From Adiantum capillus-veneris (Eukaryota > Streptophyta > Polypodiopsida > Polypodiales > Pteridaceae), in contig CM043958.1 of NCBI GenBank assembly GCA_014529385.2, positions 126,145,817 through 126,209,816 of the forward strand: a stretch of DNA of 64,000 nt. The letters are read 5' to 3'. The notes beneath the pieces were generated by a model. That model was not told where the DNA came from, did not search any database, and worked only from the letters and a program-made list of their open reading frames with translations. Positions within the stretch are counted from its first letter, which is position 1; each line of letters opens with the position of its first letter. Of the stretch, positions 33,073 through 44,387 are shown piece after piece. Made by a program: the position numbers and the translations under genes.

Positions 33073-34639
33073 ATTTTATTTAAATGCTCAAAAAAAGGAC
33101 AGTTAAGTGTTTTGTTTTTGTACGATACTAGTCGTAACTAATATGTACTCCGCAAGAAATAATTAATTTGTTTTAGTTGCTGGTAGTGATCTTAGCTTTG
33201 CAGACTCTTTTACCTTCACATTTTCCTTATGAGGCGGAATATATGTTAGTTTCTAATTTTTGATTTCAAGACACCCCATGTGTCGGGTTGGATTTACGAA
33301 ACCTTTGTTTTTGCTTCTTAAGCTAATTTTGTTTCTTCCAATTTTAAGTTGAGCCTACCCACATGGCACAAAGTTTTGAACTATTTTGGAGCACATTGTA
33401 CTTGCTTAACTTAGAAATTTAGTATATGCATTCTTTATTTTTTTGCGATGTCGAGGAGCTCATAATCATTAGAAAAAATATGGACTTTGCATGGACCTTG
33501 TAAGAAATCTTAATTTTTAGGGATTAATGCTAATACTGTGAAGAGTTAAGGGGACAAGGACATTTATGAAGCTAGTTTTGAATAGGTTTTTTAATCTTTT
33601 TTAGGCATATGTAAGATGCGGACCTAGGATGCCCCTTTCTCTCCCTAGCTTTTTGAAAGTGAAGGGAGTAAAGGAGTGTGATCACATCAACAAAAAAGTG
33701 TATAATTAAAGATCAATAATTGATTTTCTTTTTAAAAAATCATTTTTACTTCTTTTTTACTTAAAACTCTCCCCAAATATATATGCATATGAAAAAAAAT
33801 TATTTTTTGACTTTTTCTTTGATCTACAAATACTGAAAATCTACTTTTTCAAAAATCTTTTTTCCCAAAAAAATAAATCTTTGTTTTCTCCTCCTCCTCC
33901 CATCTCCCTCCCTGCCTTCTTCTTTCCTCCTCCTCCTCCCATCTCCCTCCCTCTCTCTTTTCATCCTTTGCTTCCTCACGTATCAACTGCCATGGTGCTC
34001 ATGGACATCACAAATCGTGTGTCTCCACCACCACTTACTCTGCACACCAAAAGTGTATACCCACAGAGTTTGCACCAAAGGCCGCACGTGAGGGTGAGCA
34101 GAGGTCATCAAAGGAATGTCATGTTGTTGTGAAGAGACGAATGTCGACATTTGGGTGGATGACCATTTGTACCCTTACAATCCTATAAGCTGCTTCCATC
34201 CATTATGTAATAGTCTTTTGACATTTCTTCAATATCTTGGGAGGGGAGAAGCAAGCTTATTAAGCTATTTCGGTTCTCTATGTTTGCAGGTGCTTCTTCT
34301 CATTTGTGGATGCAGCAATGTCAAACTCTTCAGCTCAAGACATTGGCATTACAAGAAAGTATTGCCTCTTCAGAGAGGGGGGTTTCAACTCTGTAACAAC
34401 AAATGCAGGAAAACAATGCCCACATTATAAAGCTTGGCACCACCATCACATAATAAAAGAAACATCCCTTGGTGCAAGAGAACACAAGCGTGCGTTTTCA
34501 TCCATTGAAACGCTTACACATACGAGTGGAGCATGCAAACGATGAATGACAGCCATAAGGTGATTTATTCTTCACTTGCAAGAGACATTTCTACTTCACA
34601 CTAAATATTTATCTTGTTGGTTGCCAAAAAATTTATTCA
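33073..34639. other. No recognised gene; duplicated CT-rich block near 33.9 kb
   Basis: AT-rich spacer. At 33884-33960 a CTCCTCCTCCTCCCATCTCC block is repeated twice with a period of about 41 bases. At 34290-34440 one frame reads LQLKTLALQESIASSERGVS, coiled-coil-like, and may be the outermost relic of the pseudogene that starts at 34640. Confidence 0.45.
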
Positions 34640-34964
34640 AGACACATGCGATGGAATAAGCCAAGATGATCGAGTCAACCTTCTTTCTAGTTGTGTCAAT
34701 ACCCATGATGTGATTTATATCTTACATTCACATTGGGGGAAGCACATTAGGGATGACATGCAATAAGCTTGTGATGAGGATAGGATCAACACCAAAGACT
34801 ACAAGGCTATTTTTCAACTCCTAAAGGATTCCCTACAGGAGCGTGGCATCGTGGAGAACCTGTTTTTGTTATGCATAAGGTTAACCTTGCAAAGAAGACC
34901 ACAAACAAAGATGTATTCTCCCGCATTGGGACATACCTACACATTGAGGACACAATGTCAGCTT
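34640..34964 (+). pseudogene. Unrecognised decayed coding region, left part
   Basis: One frame reads coherently for about 85 codons: DTCDGISQDDRVNLLSSCVN, HDVIYILHSHWGKHIRDDMQ, a TAA, then INTKDYKAIFQLLKDSLQER. After a shift it continues VMHKVNLAKKTTNKDVFSRI up to the Copia-C insertion. Composition and continuity look like genuine protein. I cannot name it. It probably belongs with 40803-42632, and Copia-C separates them. Confidence 0.45.
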
Positions 34965-35196
34965 TGTTAAAGAATATGATGTTAAAGAATATGCCTATTG
35001 TGCTATGGGCGGCTGGACACTGACTATACTATGTTGTAAATATACTTTGGATAATAGTTCAAAAGAAGAAGAAGAGAAGAGCAGCTCGTTGAATGGCTGC
35101 TACAGGGTAACGATTGTGTGTGTGTGTGTCTCGATTTGTGTTGGTGTGTGTGCGTAGTCTTCTTTCCTACCTTCTCCATCACCTGCGCACTCTACA
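34965..35196 (+). repeat. Copia-C 5' LTR
   Basis: TGTTAAAGAATATG to CTCTACA, 232 bp. Contains a near-direct repeat GTTAAAGAATATG at its start and a GT tract. Confidence 0.95.
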
Positions 35197-35199
35197 AAG

Positions 35200-35211
35200 T
35201 GGTATCAGAGC
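35200..35211 (+). other. Primer-binding site of Copia-C
   Basis: TGGTATCAGAGC, three bases after the LTR end, complementary to initiator tRNA-Met. Confidence 0.93.
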
Positions 35212-36080
35212 TCAGTTTGAGGAGCTACAGTCAATACACAGGTTTCCGCAGCTCCGGAAAACAGCAAAAAAGAGAGGTTTTTTGGTCATAACTCCCTCAC
35301 CCGAACTCGGAATACAGTGATCCAGGAGTCTATCTTTATGTTTTTGGGCGTTCCGGACGCATTGGCATACTCAGATTTGCCAAAATCTGCAATTTTCTGC
35401 AGCAAACAGCAAGTTCACACAAGCATAAGAGATGTCGAGTTTTGCACTCGGCAGTAGATTTACAGGTTACAGGTGAAGAATTCAGCATTTACACAGGTTT
35501 TGGAGAGCGACATAGAGCTTTTGCATCATGACATTGTGTTATCGAAGATTATGTTTGGTTGTTGTGGGTCCGTTATGGACAGCCGCCTATGTAAGAAAGG
35601 TTGTGGGAAGAAGTTGAGGCGGTTATATTGTCAGATTGAGTACTTTGTGGTTATGTATGGATATGCGGTCAATGTATTTTGGAAAACTGCAGCCTTTGTG
35701 AGGGTCGAGTGAGGTTTTTTGAAGCCTTGCCTTGGGAGCTTTGGTACCTTGGCAAGGTGGATTAGGTACTGGAGCGAACCCCCGACTGGCCCCGCGAAAG
35801 ACCTCATACGTCGTTTACGACTATGGGAAGAAGGTGGATGTATGGATATGTGGTACAGGACAGCGTATGGATTGCATTTGCATACAGGTCCATGTGGACA
35901 TTGTTTTAGAGTATTTATGCATAGTACTGAGTCAGTGGATTTTCCCTTGGCAGTGAGAGATTTTATGTCAGTGTTTATGAGTACTTTGGTTGAGATTGTC
36001 ACTTGAGATATTGTCCAAATACAAACGAAACTCTGCCGAAATTTTGTCAAAATCCTTTGAAAGAAATTGAGAGAGTGAAG
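35212..36080 (+). other. Copia-C 5' leader
   Basis: About 870 bases without a gene between the primer-binding site and the gag ATG. Expected to hold packaging signals; none identified. Confidence 0.6.
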
Positions 36081-38156
36081 ATGGCAGAAAGTTCAACTCA
36101 AGTCACACAGATTGTTGGAGAGAAGCTGACCAGAGAGAACTACAGCATATGGTCTTACAGGATGGAGAACTTTATCATGGGCAAAGGTTTATGGGATTAT
36201 GTTACAGGTGAACAAGAGTGTCCAGAGGTTGGTTTGGAACCAAATAGAGAGAATGTTGAAGCACATAAAACATGGCAAGCAGGAGTAGAAGCTTACAAGA
36301 AGTGGATCGAGAATTCAAGGAAAGTGATGCATTGGATTTCACTATGCATTAGTGACTTCTTTATACCACATGTGAAGAAGGCTCAATCTCCAAAGGAAGC
36401 ATGGGAGATACTAGCAAGAATGAACAGCTCCAATACAGAACCACGAAAAGTTCACTTGAAGCAAAGGTTACATTGTGTATGGCGAGGAAATAGATCCATA
36501 TCAGATTATGTGACAGAGATAAAGCAAATACAGGAAGATCTTGCGAGCATTAATGTTGAAGTTCCAGATGATGACTTAGTTTCAGTGACATTGAATGGTT
36601 TGGGACCGGAATACAAGTCATTGGATACATCTATATCTGTTCGAGGACACATGCCTGATTTTGAAGAGTTAGTAAACCTTTGTTTGCAAGAAGAGGTGAA
36701 GTTAGGAAAGTCAGGTCCTTCTACATCAAATAACAATTCCAGAGATCAGGTTTTTTACTCTAGAGGTCGTGGAAACAATAGAGGTGGAAGAGGAAACTAT
36801 GGTCGTGGAAACAATGTTGGAAGAGGTCAATGGCAAAACCAACAAAGTCAAAGTTACAATGATTATAGCCAAAGAGGCAGGGGGAGAGCCCGAACTCGTG
36901 GACGTGGAGGTGGACGATTTGTACATCCTCAAAGAGATGGATATTGTAACAGATGTGGCATTTATGGTCACTTTGAAAGAGAATGTTACACAAGGCTAAA
37001 TCAAAATCGTGATCGTGGTGGAAGAGGCCGAGGTTATGGCAGACATGGAGGAAACTTTGCTGGATACAATCCTCATGATCAAAATATATATGACAATAGG
37101 TCGAGTGGACATTTATTTCCTATGGAGCATGTTGTTGGAAGCATGGTGGAGCCACATCATACAGATGATTGGTATTTAGATAGTGGTGCCACAAATCATA
37201 TGACATATCATGGTGAATGGTTTGACAGAAAAGAGAAGTTAGAAGAGGATGAGTTTGTCGCTACAGGTGATGATACTATGCATCGGATTACACATGTTGG
37301 TTCAGTTCCATTGCTAGAAAAAGACGGGACATACAACACATTGGGAGATGTTCTATATGTGCCTTCAATCACAAAGAATTTAGCATCAGTTGGACAGATG
37401 ACAGATCAAGGGTTGCAAGTCCGTTTTAATCGTTATGGCTGCTTCATAGAGGAGTTTCACAATGGCAAACCAGGCAAGATATTGGCACGTGGAAGAAAGA
37501 AAGGCCGCTTGTTCTCATTGGAAGCTGGAGATCCATGTTTACACAGTGGTATGTATGCAAACAAATCAGCCACTCAAGATGATTGGGCAAATTTATGGCA
37601 TAAGAGAATCGGTCATGTCAATTTTAGAAGATTAAAGCATATGCAATCAAATCAAATTGTACGTGGATTACCAAAGTTTGGCAGATTGAATTTTGAACAT
37701 GTTTGTGAAGCTTGTCAATTTGGAAAGCAATCTCGTTTACCATTTCCAAAGAGGGGGAGAATTAGCTAGAGTCCTTTGGAAACTGTTCATTCAGATATTT
37801 GGGGACCTTGTGATCATGCTACACCAAATGGTTGTCGATATTTTATCACATTTACGGATGATTACAGCAGAATGACATGGGTTTACTTTCTAAAGGCAAA
37901 GTCAGAGGCATTTGAGGTATTTTTGGAGTTCAAAGTTATGGTTGAGAAAGAGAATGGTTGTCAAATTAAATGCCTACGTACAGATGGAGGGGGAGAGTAC
38001 ATGTCACACAGTTTTGATGATTACTTACGTGAACAAGGCATAAGAAGACAGATTACTTGCAGATACACACCACAACAAAATGGAGTTGCTGAGAGAAAGA
38101 ATAGAGTCATAGCAGAGATTGCAAGAGCCATGATGAATGAGATGAAAATGAGATGA
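36081..38156 (+). pseudogene. Copia-C gag, protease and integrase (one frame, one stop)
   Basis: The ATG at 36081 (MAESSTQVTQIV) follows an unbroken leader. Residues 1-200 are a UBN2-type gag (LTRENYSIWSYRMENFIMGK). An RG/GR-rich linker resembling an RNA-binding RGG box follows, then the zinc knuckle CNRCGIYGHFEREC from residue 289, the protease WYLDSGATNHMTYH (Asp at 367), and GAG-pre-integrase LWHKRIGHVN...CEAC. A TAG at 37767-37769 then interrupts. The same frame continues with integrase (HSDIWGPCD, FTDDYSRMTWVYF, LRTDGGGEYMSH, YTPQQNGVAERKNRVIAEIA) and ends at 38154-38156, inside a 124-bp tandem duplication. Confidence 0.93.
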
Positions 38157-38278
38157 ACAAGGCATAAGAAGACAGATTACTTGCAGATACACACCACAAC
38201 AAAATGGAGTTGCTGAGAGAAAGAATAGAGTCATAGCAGAGATTGCAAGAGCCATGATGAATGAGATGAATATGCCAT
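38031..38278 (+). repeat. 124-bp tandem duplication inside Copia-C integrase
   Basis: GAACAAGGCATAAGAAGACA begins at 38031 and again at 38155. Since 124 is not a multiple of three, the repeat shifts the frame and creates a stop just before the second unit. The copies look identical, so the event is young. Confidence 0.92.
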
Positions 38279-39285
38279 TAACATATTGGGCTGAAGCAGT
38301 TCATACAGCAGTACACATTATGAATCGAACACCAACAGCTGCCATTCATGAAATTTCACCTTATGAGAGACTTTATGGGATCAAGCCAACAGTTTCCTAC
38401 ATGAAAGTTTTTGGATGTGTTTGCTATGTTCATGTACCAAATGAAGCAAGAAAGAAGATGGAGCCAAAGGCAGTGAAGTGTATATTCTTGGGCTACCCAG
38501 TTGAAAAGAAAGGTTACAAGTGCTATGATCCTACGACAAGACAAGTTTATGTCAGTAGAGATGTCAGATTTTGTGAGCATGAACCATGGTATAAACCAAA
38601 GCCAGTGATGATAGAAGATGAGTATGAAGAGCAAGAGAATGTGCGTCATGTTGTTGATAAGCCAGGACCATCAACAAGAACTATTTCAGGACCACATATG
38701 GCGGAGGAGAGTACAGGAAGTGTCAACCCATGGAGTGGTCGTTTGCGAGATAAGAAGCAAGACGAGAAAGGCAAGAAGAAAGTGGTTGAAGAGAGTTCTG
38801 GAGATGAAAGCCTCGATGAAGAGCATGATTTACCACATTTGAGGACACCTGGTAGTAAGCATATTGAGAAATATGTACCCCCATATGCAAGAGTTGAAGA
38901 GAAGAGTGCACCACAGTTGAGAAGATCAGAGAGGGTACGTTATCCAGTTGATAGATTGACATACAACGGTTACATGCGTACACATTATGCATACATGGTT
39001 TCACGTGTGCAACATAAAGAGCCTACATGTTTTCAAGAGGCAATTGGAAAATCAGAATGGGAGTCAGCTATGGATGATGAGATGGATGCTCTTGTGAAGA
39101 ATGACACTTGGGATTTGGTTCGCTTGCCAAGTGGAAAGAAAGCAATTGGTTCAAAATGGGTATACAAAGTCAAGTGCAAGTCAGATGGTAGTGTGGAAGA
39201 TACAAAGCGAGGCTTGTTGCTAAAGGTTATGCACAAACAAAAGGTCTTGATTATGATGAGACATTTAGTCCAGTTGCAAAGATGA
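38254..39285 (+). pseudogene. Copia-C integrase end and RT start
   Basis: After the duplication the frame resumes with YWAEAVHTAVHIMNRTPTAA, then VFGCVCYVHVPNEARKKMEP, the standard end of a Copia integrase, an acidic linker, and the RT opening WESAMDDEMDALVKNDTWDL and KKAIGSKWVYKVK. Loss of one base near 39196 diverts the frame into a nonsense tail that stops at 39285. The expected YKARLVAKGYAQ motif is readable in the next frame. Confidence 0.9.
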
Positions 39286-40571
39286 CAACAGTCAGATTGG
39301 TGATAGCAATGGCAAGTATGTTCGGTTGGAAGTTACGGCAAATGGATGTAGATAATGCATTCTTGAATGGTGACTTGGAAGAAGAAGTTTATATGATACA
39401 GCCAGAGGGTTATCAACATCCAGAGTTTCCATATTATGTGTGTAAGTTGAAGAAAGCATTGTATGGTTTGAAGCAAGCATCTAGAGCTTGGTGTGAAAAG
39501 ATAACCAGATTCTTGAAGAAGATTGGATTTAAACAATCTACTGCTGATCACTCATTATTTTTGAAGCATGTTGATGGAGAGATCGTCGTTATTGTTATCT
39601 ATGTTGATGACTTGATTCTCACTGGAAATCATGCTGAGCAAATTTTGCATGTCAAGAAGAGTTTGTTGAGAGAATTCAACATGAAGGACCTTGGTGAGTT
39701 GAGATATTTCTTGGGAATTGAAATTGTCAATACTTTATCAGGAATTTGGATGATACAAAGACAATATGCATTGGATATGCTTGAGAAGTATGGAATGACA
39801 GCATGCAAACCGGTTGATACACCTCTTGATCAAAATGTGAAGTTGTTTGATGATGGACATTACATTGAGGATGTCACTATGTATCGCAAGATGGTTGGAA
39901 GCCTTATTTACTTGACAATAACAAGGCCAGATTTGAGTTATGCAGTGGGTGTTGTGAGTCAATTCATGCAAAAGCCATGTAAAAGTCATCTTGATGCAGT
40001 GAGACGGATTATGAGATATGTGAAAGCCACTGTCAGTTATGGAATGTTTTATGAAAAGAATGGGAAGCTTTGTCTTTATGGTTACACAGATGCAGATTGG
40101 GCAGGAGATTTTATGGATAGAAGATCTACAAGTGGTTATGCATTTTCCATTGGCAATGGTATGATAAGTTGGAGTAGCAAGAAGCAATCAACTGTAGCAT
40201 TATCAAGTACAGAAGCTGAATATCGTGGAGCAGCTTTGGCAGCATGTGAAGAGTCATGGTTGAGAGTACTTATGGTAGAATTTGGTTTTGACTATCTTGA
40301 CAGTGTCATTATATATTGTGACAATATTAGCAGCATCATGTTGGCAAAGAATCCAGTCTACCATGCTCGCACTAAACACATTGAGGTACATTATCACTTC
40401 ATTAGAGAAAAAGTTTTGGCAAATGAGATTGATTTGGTGTATGTGAAGACAAATGATCAAGTTGCGGATATATTCACAAAAGCTCTTGGAAAGGAGAAGT
40501 TTTGCTACTTTCGTGAAGCATTGGGAATCCATCATATGCAAGCTCACTCTGAGCTTGAGGGGGAGTGTTAA
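39200..40571 (+). pseudogene. Copia-C reverse transcriptase and RNase H
   Basis: In this frame RT reads RLVAKGYAQTKGLDYDETFS, RQMDVDNAFLNGDLEEEVYM, KALYGLKQASRAW and the catalytic VIYVDDLILTG, all conserved. RNase H follows with GYTDADWAGDFMDRRSTSGY, the Glu-bearing STEAEYRGAAL, IYCDNISSI and ARTKHIEVHYHFIREKV. It ends ELEGEC* at 40571, overlapping the polypurine tract TTGAGGGGGAG that precedes the 3' LTR. Taken alone this block is uninterrupted and catalytically complete. Confidence 0.93.
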
Positions 40572-40797
40572 AGAATATGATGTTAAAGAATATGCCTATT
40601 GTGCTATGGGCGGCTGGACACTGACTATACTATGTTGTAAATATACTTTGGATAATAGTTCAAAAGAAGAAGAAGAGAAGAGCAGCTCGTTGAATGGCTG
40701 CTACAGGGTAACGATTGTGTGTGTGTGTGTCTCGATTTGTGTTGGTGTGTGTGCGTAGTCTTCTTTCCTACCTTCTCCATCACCTGCGCACTCTACA
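40566..40797 (+). repeat. Copia-C 3' LTR
   Basis: 232 bp, no difference from the 5' LTR by eye, preceded by a purine tract and followed by TSD AGCTT. Confidence 0.95.
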
Positions 40798-40802
40798 AGC
40801 TT

Positions 40803-42632
40803 CACTTTATGCTTCATGCACACCAAAGGCGAGGGAAAAAAGTAGACAAACCTCCATAAGATATTCGGAAAAGGGCTTCCCTTACACAATGTGGAACAAT
40901 ACTTTTGTGGACTTTAGAAGGCTTCAATAATCTATGCTTAGATTCAACAAGTTGCCTCAAGAAGGTGACAGAATATACTTCTTACTTTTGGTTGTTATTA
41001 TTATCATAGACTTTGAAGTTTAAGGTCTTTCCTCTACTTGTTTTGCAATGCTTGGCACAAAGATCATTTTTGTGATGAAACTCGATGAGTGTCAAATAAG
41101 TGAAAAGATTAAGGTTAGAGAGGTTAAGTGTAACTCTAATGAATGAATCCCTATTGCAAACCAAGCAAAGGAAATCAATCGAGACATCTCCCACCCCATC
41201 TTTCAATATACATTCTGAGAAAGACATTTGGTGGCTATTGAGGTGCCCAAAGAGACCAATGGACTATTGCCATGGATTTTTGAGAGAACTCCATAGATTA
41301 TAAAAGTAATACACTCCCAACTTGTAGGTGAGAAGTTGAAGGTTGAGGTTTTGGTAGTTTTGATATGGAGTGGTACCTAGGCGGGGACTTAAAGATCATT
41401 AAGCATTTGCTTGGCTACAAACAACGGTTATCTTCACTCTATCCTTGTCCATTTTGCACTCGTGGTACAAACGTAACAAGAGCTCTACAAAGGGTGGTCT
41501 AATGCTTCCATGGTACGAGGATGGACACAAAGCATTGGACAATTTTGATGTCAGAGATAAAGGTAGAGAATGTGAAGCGTCTATTTTAATGCTCTTTGTC
41601 CCAGATGATGCACCAAAGGACAAGGCTTGAAATCCTATCTTTCTATTTTCTCTATCTAATGTACATTTTTGTACATTACATGCATTCATGCACATTTTTG
41701 ATAGGTTATTGAAGCTCCACATTGACTATGCTTTCACAATGAAGCCATTGCAAAAGTCATAAGAGGCAATCGAAAGCGTGGAGACACTTCTCAATTTCAT
41801 TGACTGCCACGGTGAAAATGTGTCAATTGTTGCTAAAGAACACAGGGAAGGCCCATGAGATCGCTCAATAAGTTTCAATCAGTCGACAAAAAAGCAGACA
41901 CTTCTTGAAGAAAGCAATACACAAAAATCCATACCGACACAACGCTCAAAACAACTCTAACCACAGGGCAGGTAACCTTTGGGAACTCTGGAACAAATTA
42001 TGCAAAGCTACTACTGACAATGACTTGAATGGAGAGCTTGAAAACAAGCGTAAGTAAGTTTGGGCAACTTTTGATAGAATGGTCAAGCTTATGGGTCTTG
42101 CCAGCACAACAGAGGAGCAACGCCAATCGTTTCAAGAAGTGTTGGCGGATTTCACCAAGGTCTTTAGCCTTGCTTGGAAGAATAACATCACACATTATAT
42201 GGTAATCCATGTCACATAGTGAAATTATTATAAGATATTGTTTTCATTTCATGATTTGCATCATTTTCTCATGTGAACAACATATCTTGTTTGTGCATGA
42301 AGCATTTTTTATGCACAAATATGGTTTTCTTGAGATTTTTAGCACTCAAGGTATGGAGAAGTCCCATTATCGAGCTAGGGGGATGCTTGGGGGGTGTGGT
42401 GTACTTTAAGAATACGCGGCATTGTGGTAATATGGTACAGACTAATTATTTGGAAGAGGTGTTCAACTGGTTCTTTCGCACAACATTTGCTTGTAAGCTC
42501 ACCATGGAGCGTGCACGACAATCTGAGATTGCAAGGAAAGTGCACAAATTGAGTCGTCAAGAGCAAAGTAACAAGTGGCAAATGTCACAAGGCCCCACAA
42601 AGTATGCTGCATGGCGCCAACGCATGCTTTAA
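40803..42632 (+). pseudogene. Unrecognised decayed coding region, right part
   Basis: Several protein-like blocks lie in order on the plus strand. First SLYASCTPKAREKSRQTSIR, directly continuing the reading left of Copia-C. Then MEWYLGGDLKIIKHLLGYKQ with YPCPFC (41370-41470), LWELWNKLCKATTDN and VWATFDRMVKLMGLASTTEE (41980-42190). Then HILFVHEAFFMHKYGFLEIF, QGMEKSHYRARG and FKNTRHCGN (42280-42430), ending KYAAWRQRML. Stops and shifts separate them; a possible intron lies at 42200-42282. The GGDLK...CPFC and EKSHYRAR...NTRHGGN pattern recalls a family of uncharacterised transposon-like proteins in eukaryotes. That is memory, unverified. Confidence 0.5.
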
Positions 42633-42888
42633 GGATCGAGGTGGATTCAATGCTAATAACTACACGCCATTGCAGGGTTCAACAAGGGTCAAAGTGTGTT
42701 CAACGACTACTCTTCTTTACATATTTTCTGTTAAAGTTTGGGGACACCCTTTTAGAAAAATAATAATTAAAAAAAAAGTATAAACGAGCCCTTTTAAAAT
42801 GGGTTCTTTTAAAATGGGCCCTTATAAATATAAGATCCACTCACTAGTCACTTATTTCTTATCTACACGTGAGCTCTTACCATATCTC

Positions 42889-43755
42889 ATGGCATGCACC
42901 AAACAAACTGCCAAAAAGAATCTGCCTACCCAAAAACACTCTCCAAGATTGTTAGAAGCCAGCATGGCTTTAAAACACGAGAAAACGCCCGCGAACACCT
43001 GGCCGTTCTTAGCGCTCCTCAAGCACTCGATAGGGTAGTCGAGGAGAGGGATCATCGCGGACACAAGAGTAGCAATCGCGACAGCAACATCAAGGAGAAT
43101 AGACACACGTTGAAGATTTAAGCAGCTGGCCCAACGATGGCGAGAAGAAGAATTAGAATCGTCATCTGCAAGTGATAGGGAACACTCGCTACACCAACAA
43201 TCGCAAGCAGGACCATCTAGATCTCAAGTGTTGCACACAGACAGTGAGTCAGAGACAGAGCCACCATGGCAACGTGCTGAGATACCGTCCACACACTAGG
43301 TGTCAGTGGCGGGGAACATGGGCAAGGAGCTCTCCTACAGTAGAAGATCAGGAGGCAAGGGGAGAGAAGGATGATGAGGAGCCGGAGCATGTAAATTTTG
43401 GCAAATTAAAAAATTTTGGAAGAGTAAGTGCCGCCCACCTTTAAATGTGCAAGTGTCCTCCATACAACCTAAGCTTCGTCGCATAATAGCAAGGCGTTTG
43501 CAAAAATCTAGCACTACCAGAAGACGACCGAGCTGCTCATTTGATGAGCCCCCTTTTCTCGCACGGTGAAGGAGGTGCTCCAAAGCTATGGCAATCAATA
43601 TAGAATGCAAGAAATGGTCCTGGAGAGAGATACAAGAAACTGCGGAGGCCCACATCATTTTTGTGTTAGAGGATACCAACCTTTGCACCATACATGCAAA
43701 GAGAGTGACTATACAGCCAAAGGACATGCAGCTTGCATGCTGATTGAGACAGGAC
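42889..43755 (+). pseudogene. Histone H3 pseudogene, in two blocks
   Basis: The ATG at 42889 gives MACTKQTAKKN, matching the H3 N-terminus MARTKQTARKS; decayed tail codons follow to about 42990. After about 470 unrelated bases, 43470-43755 gives [25 protein letters not shown], then [18 protein letters not shown] and [15 protein letters not shown]. These match H3 helices alpha-N to alpha-3 ([44 protein letters not shown]). Three stop codons and at least one frameshift are present. The gap could be a relic intron (replacement H3 genes can carry introns) or a later insertion. No poly-A was noted. Confidence 0.8.
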
Positions 43756-43759
43756 TTTA

Positions 43760-44035
43760 AGCATTAGCCGAAGTGAAACCTATCTTTTGGTAACTTCCCA
43801 CCGTGCTTTTGTATCCAAACACTTTGACAATGATCAAAGGATTGAGAGTTTTGTATCTTTTGTGTCCAAAATCATTTAAGCTTTTTAGCTTCTTAATGTG
43901 TTTAAATTAAATGATATAAATGTATTGAACAACCTTTTGGTCCACGAGCGTCAAGGGAAAAGGGGTTGTGTTTGTGCATGAATATTTGAATTCAAGCAGT
44001 ATTAGAGGTGCTATGGTGTCCTGGGTTGCATACAA
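43760..44035. other. Spacer, no gene
   Basis: AT-rich sequence with no coding signal, leading into the hairpin. Confidence 0.4.
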
Positions 44036-44158
44036 GGCCAGAAAAAGCAAAAAAGGGGGTGGCCACAAGGGCGCACAAATCAGCCAAACGGGGGCCTTGT
44101 TTGACTGATTTGTGTGTCCTTGTCCTTGTGGCCACCCCCCTTTTTGCCTTTTCTGGCC
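44036..44158. repeat. Foldback hairpin, 35-bp arms
   Basis: GGCCAGAAAAAGCAAAAAAG...GGCCACAAGG (44036-44070) is mirrored by CCTTGTGGCCACC...TTTTCTGGCC (44124-44158). The loop also pairs partially (ACAAATCAG with CTGATTTGT). It resembles a MITE. A weaker relative lies 130 bases to the right, across a poly-G run. Confidence 0.85.
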
Positions 44159-44218
44159 CACACATTTTGTTTAAATTCAAGTGTTAATGTACATATTTAT
44201 CTTTGGCTCTAGCAGTGT

Positions 44219-44220
<2 letters not shown>

Positions 44221-44264
<44 letters not shown>
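44221..44264. repeat. Poly-G run of 44 bases
   Basis: Uninterrupted G44, able to form G-quadruplexes. The exact length is unreliable in any assembly. Confidence 0.9.
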
Positions 44265-44265
<1 letters not shown>

Positions 44266-44287
44266 ATCTAAGGTCTTTTGGTGTTTT

Positions 44288-44387
44288 GGGATGCAAACAA
44301 GGCAAAAAGGGGGGTGGCCACAAGGACGCACAGATCCTGATTGACTATTCTACGTGCCCTAGTGGCCACCCCCCTTGTCTGCACCCC
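44288..44387. repeat. Second foldback hairpin, related to 44036-44158
   Basis: GGGGGTGGCCACAAGG (left arm) and CTAGTGGCCACCCCC (right arm) around an unrelated loop. The left shoulder TTGGGATGCAAACAAGG parallels CTGGGTTGCATACAAGG beside the first hairpin, so both derive from one family. Confidence 0.75.

Larger units (their letters stand above)
34965..40797 (+). mobile_element. Copia-C: full-length Copia, identical LTRs, TSD AGCTT
   Basis: LTRs 34965-35196 and 40566-40797 (232 bp each) show no difference by eye. AGCTT lies at 34960-34964 and 40798-40802. Primer-binding site and polypurine tract are in place, and all domains are present in Copia order. The ORF nevertheless carries an in-frame TAG, a 124-bp tandem duplication and a one-base frameshift. 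Identical LTRs mean recent insertion. Either the lesions arose very fast, or a defective copy was mobilised by another element's proteins. Confidence 0.95.
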
